A stretch of DNA of 6,427 bases from the NCBI GenBank assembly GCA_026986885.1, contig JALSNT010000641.1:1-6427 (forward strand), read 5' to 3'. The first letter of the stretch is position 1. The number at the start of each line of letters is the position of its first letter. This DNA comes from Desulfobulbaceae bacterium (GTDB lineage Bacteria > Desulfobacterota > Desulfobulbia > Desulfobulbales > Desulfobulbaceae). A program made the position numbers and the translations under genes. The notes under the pieces are model-generated. The model saw nothing but the letters and a program-made list of their open reading frames with translations. It ran no database searches and was not told where the DNA came from. Shown one piece after another: positions 5,349-6,427 of the stretch.

Positions 5349-6427
5349 TTACCCCGTCAGACCGGCAATAAGCGATTTGGTCATATTGACGGCTTTCGGG
5401 TGCCGCATGATCAGGACTTCACCACCCGCAATCATCATGCAGGAGGCGGTCATGGCCTCCATCATGATACCGCGTCTTTCCTGATCGCCAAGCAGTTCAT
5501 CACTGGCAAGGCCGACTTCCTTGGTTTTCCATACCTCTCGTCCCAGATTACAAATAATGGGAACCTGCAGTTTCTCGTCCTTCTGGGTAAGGGCGGCTAT
5601 GCGAATACGTTCCATGACTGAATAGGTATATTCAATACCATAGCCAAGCGCCCCGATGGAGGGATCCATCAAGACAGTATCAAGAGGTACACCAAGATTC
5701 TCCAGCAGGATATTAAGTTGTTTGGCCAGATTGACATCAATAGGAGAAGCCGCCACCATTGGGTGCTGAAAGGCCATGGCCGTTGCGCCTATCGCTCGAT
5801 AATTGGCATCTTCCAGGGGTGCCAGACATACCTTTTTATCATTGATAAGAGAGGTGACATCGCGCAGGGTTTCCGTGTCTTTCTCATTATTGCCGCAACC
5901 CCAGACAATGATGGGCACATCCACGGCATCAATAACTGCCGCCGCATCTCTGGCGGCATCAGCCGATGATCTGTTCTCGCCATTGGGATCCGTACCGATC
6001 AGGTAAATATTTAAGGCATCGGCATTATATTTATCCACGCATTTTTTTGCCCAGGCGACAGGATTATCCATGACATCATCAAAATACTGCGTCAGAGTCG
6101 AGGGCCAGTTATCCGGAACTATATCCTGAATTTCCATGGCAATAAGCGGTTTGTGCGGCTGTTTACCCTCAAAAAGATGAAAGGGCAGCACCTCTTCACC
6201 GCCAACGGTGACAGCGGTATCACCGTTACCAAGAACCACTTCACGGATGGCACCGGAATAGTCCTGTTTGTAGGAGGTCGCTGGAACCTTGGTCGCCCGT
6301 TCGGCAAATGGAGTTTTTTCAATCGTTAATTCAGCAACATCAAGGCCGGAAGGCTCTATTTTTTCCGCATCTGCGGCCGCTGTTTTTTGCTCCTTCTTTA
6401 TCCGATCCTCGGCGGCTGCAGCCTGTC
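5349..6427 (-). CDS. acsD: Corrinoid/iron-sulfur protein small (delta) subunit, AcsD, 5' end outside window
   Basis: At least 358 codons are visible, from the window edge (first full codon at 6425) to TAA at 5351-5349. The core from about visible residue 57 (YSGAIREVVLG) matches bacterial AcsD throughout: GGEEVLPFHLFEG, MEIQDIVPD, DPSIGALGYGIEYTYSVMERIRIAAL and the C-terminal GGEVLIMRHPKAV. It is a TIM-barrel protein that pairs with AcsC to hold the cobalamin and serve methyl transfer. The visible length already exceeds the usual 310-325 residues because about 56 residues precede the core: an Ala/Lys/Glu-rich stretch (visible residues 1-23), then a Pro/Thr-containing segment. A GTG at 6239 could be mistaken for the start, but homology to the family and an open frame continue upstream of it. 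The gene is followed by acsB after 80 bp, probably in the same operon. Whether the extension is a linker to another domain cannot be seen here. Confidence 0.95.
   Translation of the reverse strand, partial: QAAAAEDRIKKEQKTAAADAEKIEPSGLDVAELTIEKTPFAERATKVPATSYKQDYSGAIREVVLGNGDTAVTVGGEEVLPFHLFEGKQPHKPLIAMEIQDIVPDNWPSTLTQYFDDVMDNPVAWAKKCVDKYNADALNIYLIGTDPNGENRSSADAARDAAAVIDAVDVPIIVWGCGNNEKDTETLRDVTSLINDKKVCLAPLEDANYRAIGATAMAFQHPMVAASPIDVNLAKQLNILLENLGVPLDTVLMDPSIGALGYGIEYTYSVMERIRIAALTQKDEKLQVPIICNLGREVWKTKEVGLASDELLGDQERRGIMMEAMTASCMMIAGGEVLIMRHPKAVNMTKSLIAGLTG

Noticed and set aside
5349..6239. acsD beginning at the GTG at 6239 as a complete 296-residue gene
   Set aside because: The codon is internal: family-matching residues (SGAIRE) and an uninterrupted frame continue upstream to the window edge, and no ribosome binding site was seen in front of it.

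Overview
The window is part of a bacterial Wood-Ljungdahl (reductive acetyl-CoA) gene cluster. All four genes lie on the minus strand, so they are read from high to low coordinates: acsD (5' end outside the window), acsB, acsC, then an iron-sulfur flavoprotein gene that runs off the low-coordinate end. The bacterial-type AcsB (735 residues), a base composition of about half G+C by eye, and the [2Fe-2S]/GltD-like flavoprotein next to the acs genes suggest an anaerobic bacterium. A Desulfobacterota (deltaproteobacterial) sulfate reducer or sulfur disproportionator is my best guess. That assignment is inference; no taxonomic marker gene is present.

Layout: 6427-5349 is acsD, the small corrinoid/iron-sulfur protein (CFeSP) subunit, with an unusual charged, Ala-rich stretch ahead of its TIM-barrel core. 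5348-5269 is an 80-bp gap with an acsB ribosome binding site. 5268-3061 is acsB, acetyl-CoA synthase, with all A-cluster ligands intact. 3060-2862 is a 199-bp gap holding a 20-bp perfect palindrome and, directly after it, a 14-bp inverted repeat followed by a T-rich tract, which looks like an intrinsic terminator or attenuator. 2861-1509 is acsC, the large CFeSP subunit, with its [4Fe-4S] motif intact. 1508-1429 is an 80-bp gap. 1428-1 is a fusion of a [2Fe-2S] domain and a GltD-like NAD(P)H/FAD oxidoreductase, lacking its C-terminus only because the window ends.

How they work together (family knowledge): AcsC and AcsD form the CFeSP heterodimer, whose cobalamin takes a methyl group from methyl-tetrahydrofolate and delivers it to the A-cluster of AcsB. 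There it is joined with CO and CoA to make acetyl-CoA, or the reverse when acetate is oxidised. The flavoprotein at the distal end is a candidate electron-transfer partner, for example for redox balance of the pathway or for corrinoid reactivation, but its partner cannot be read from sequence.

The most interesting points are the attenuator-like element between acsB and acsC, which would separate expression of the two obligate CFeSP partners; the extended AcsD N-terminus; and the departures from consensus in the flavoprotein's [2Fe-2S] spacing and NAD(P)-binding site. No mobile element, RNA gene or CRISPR array was seen.
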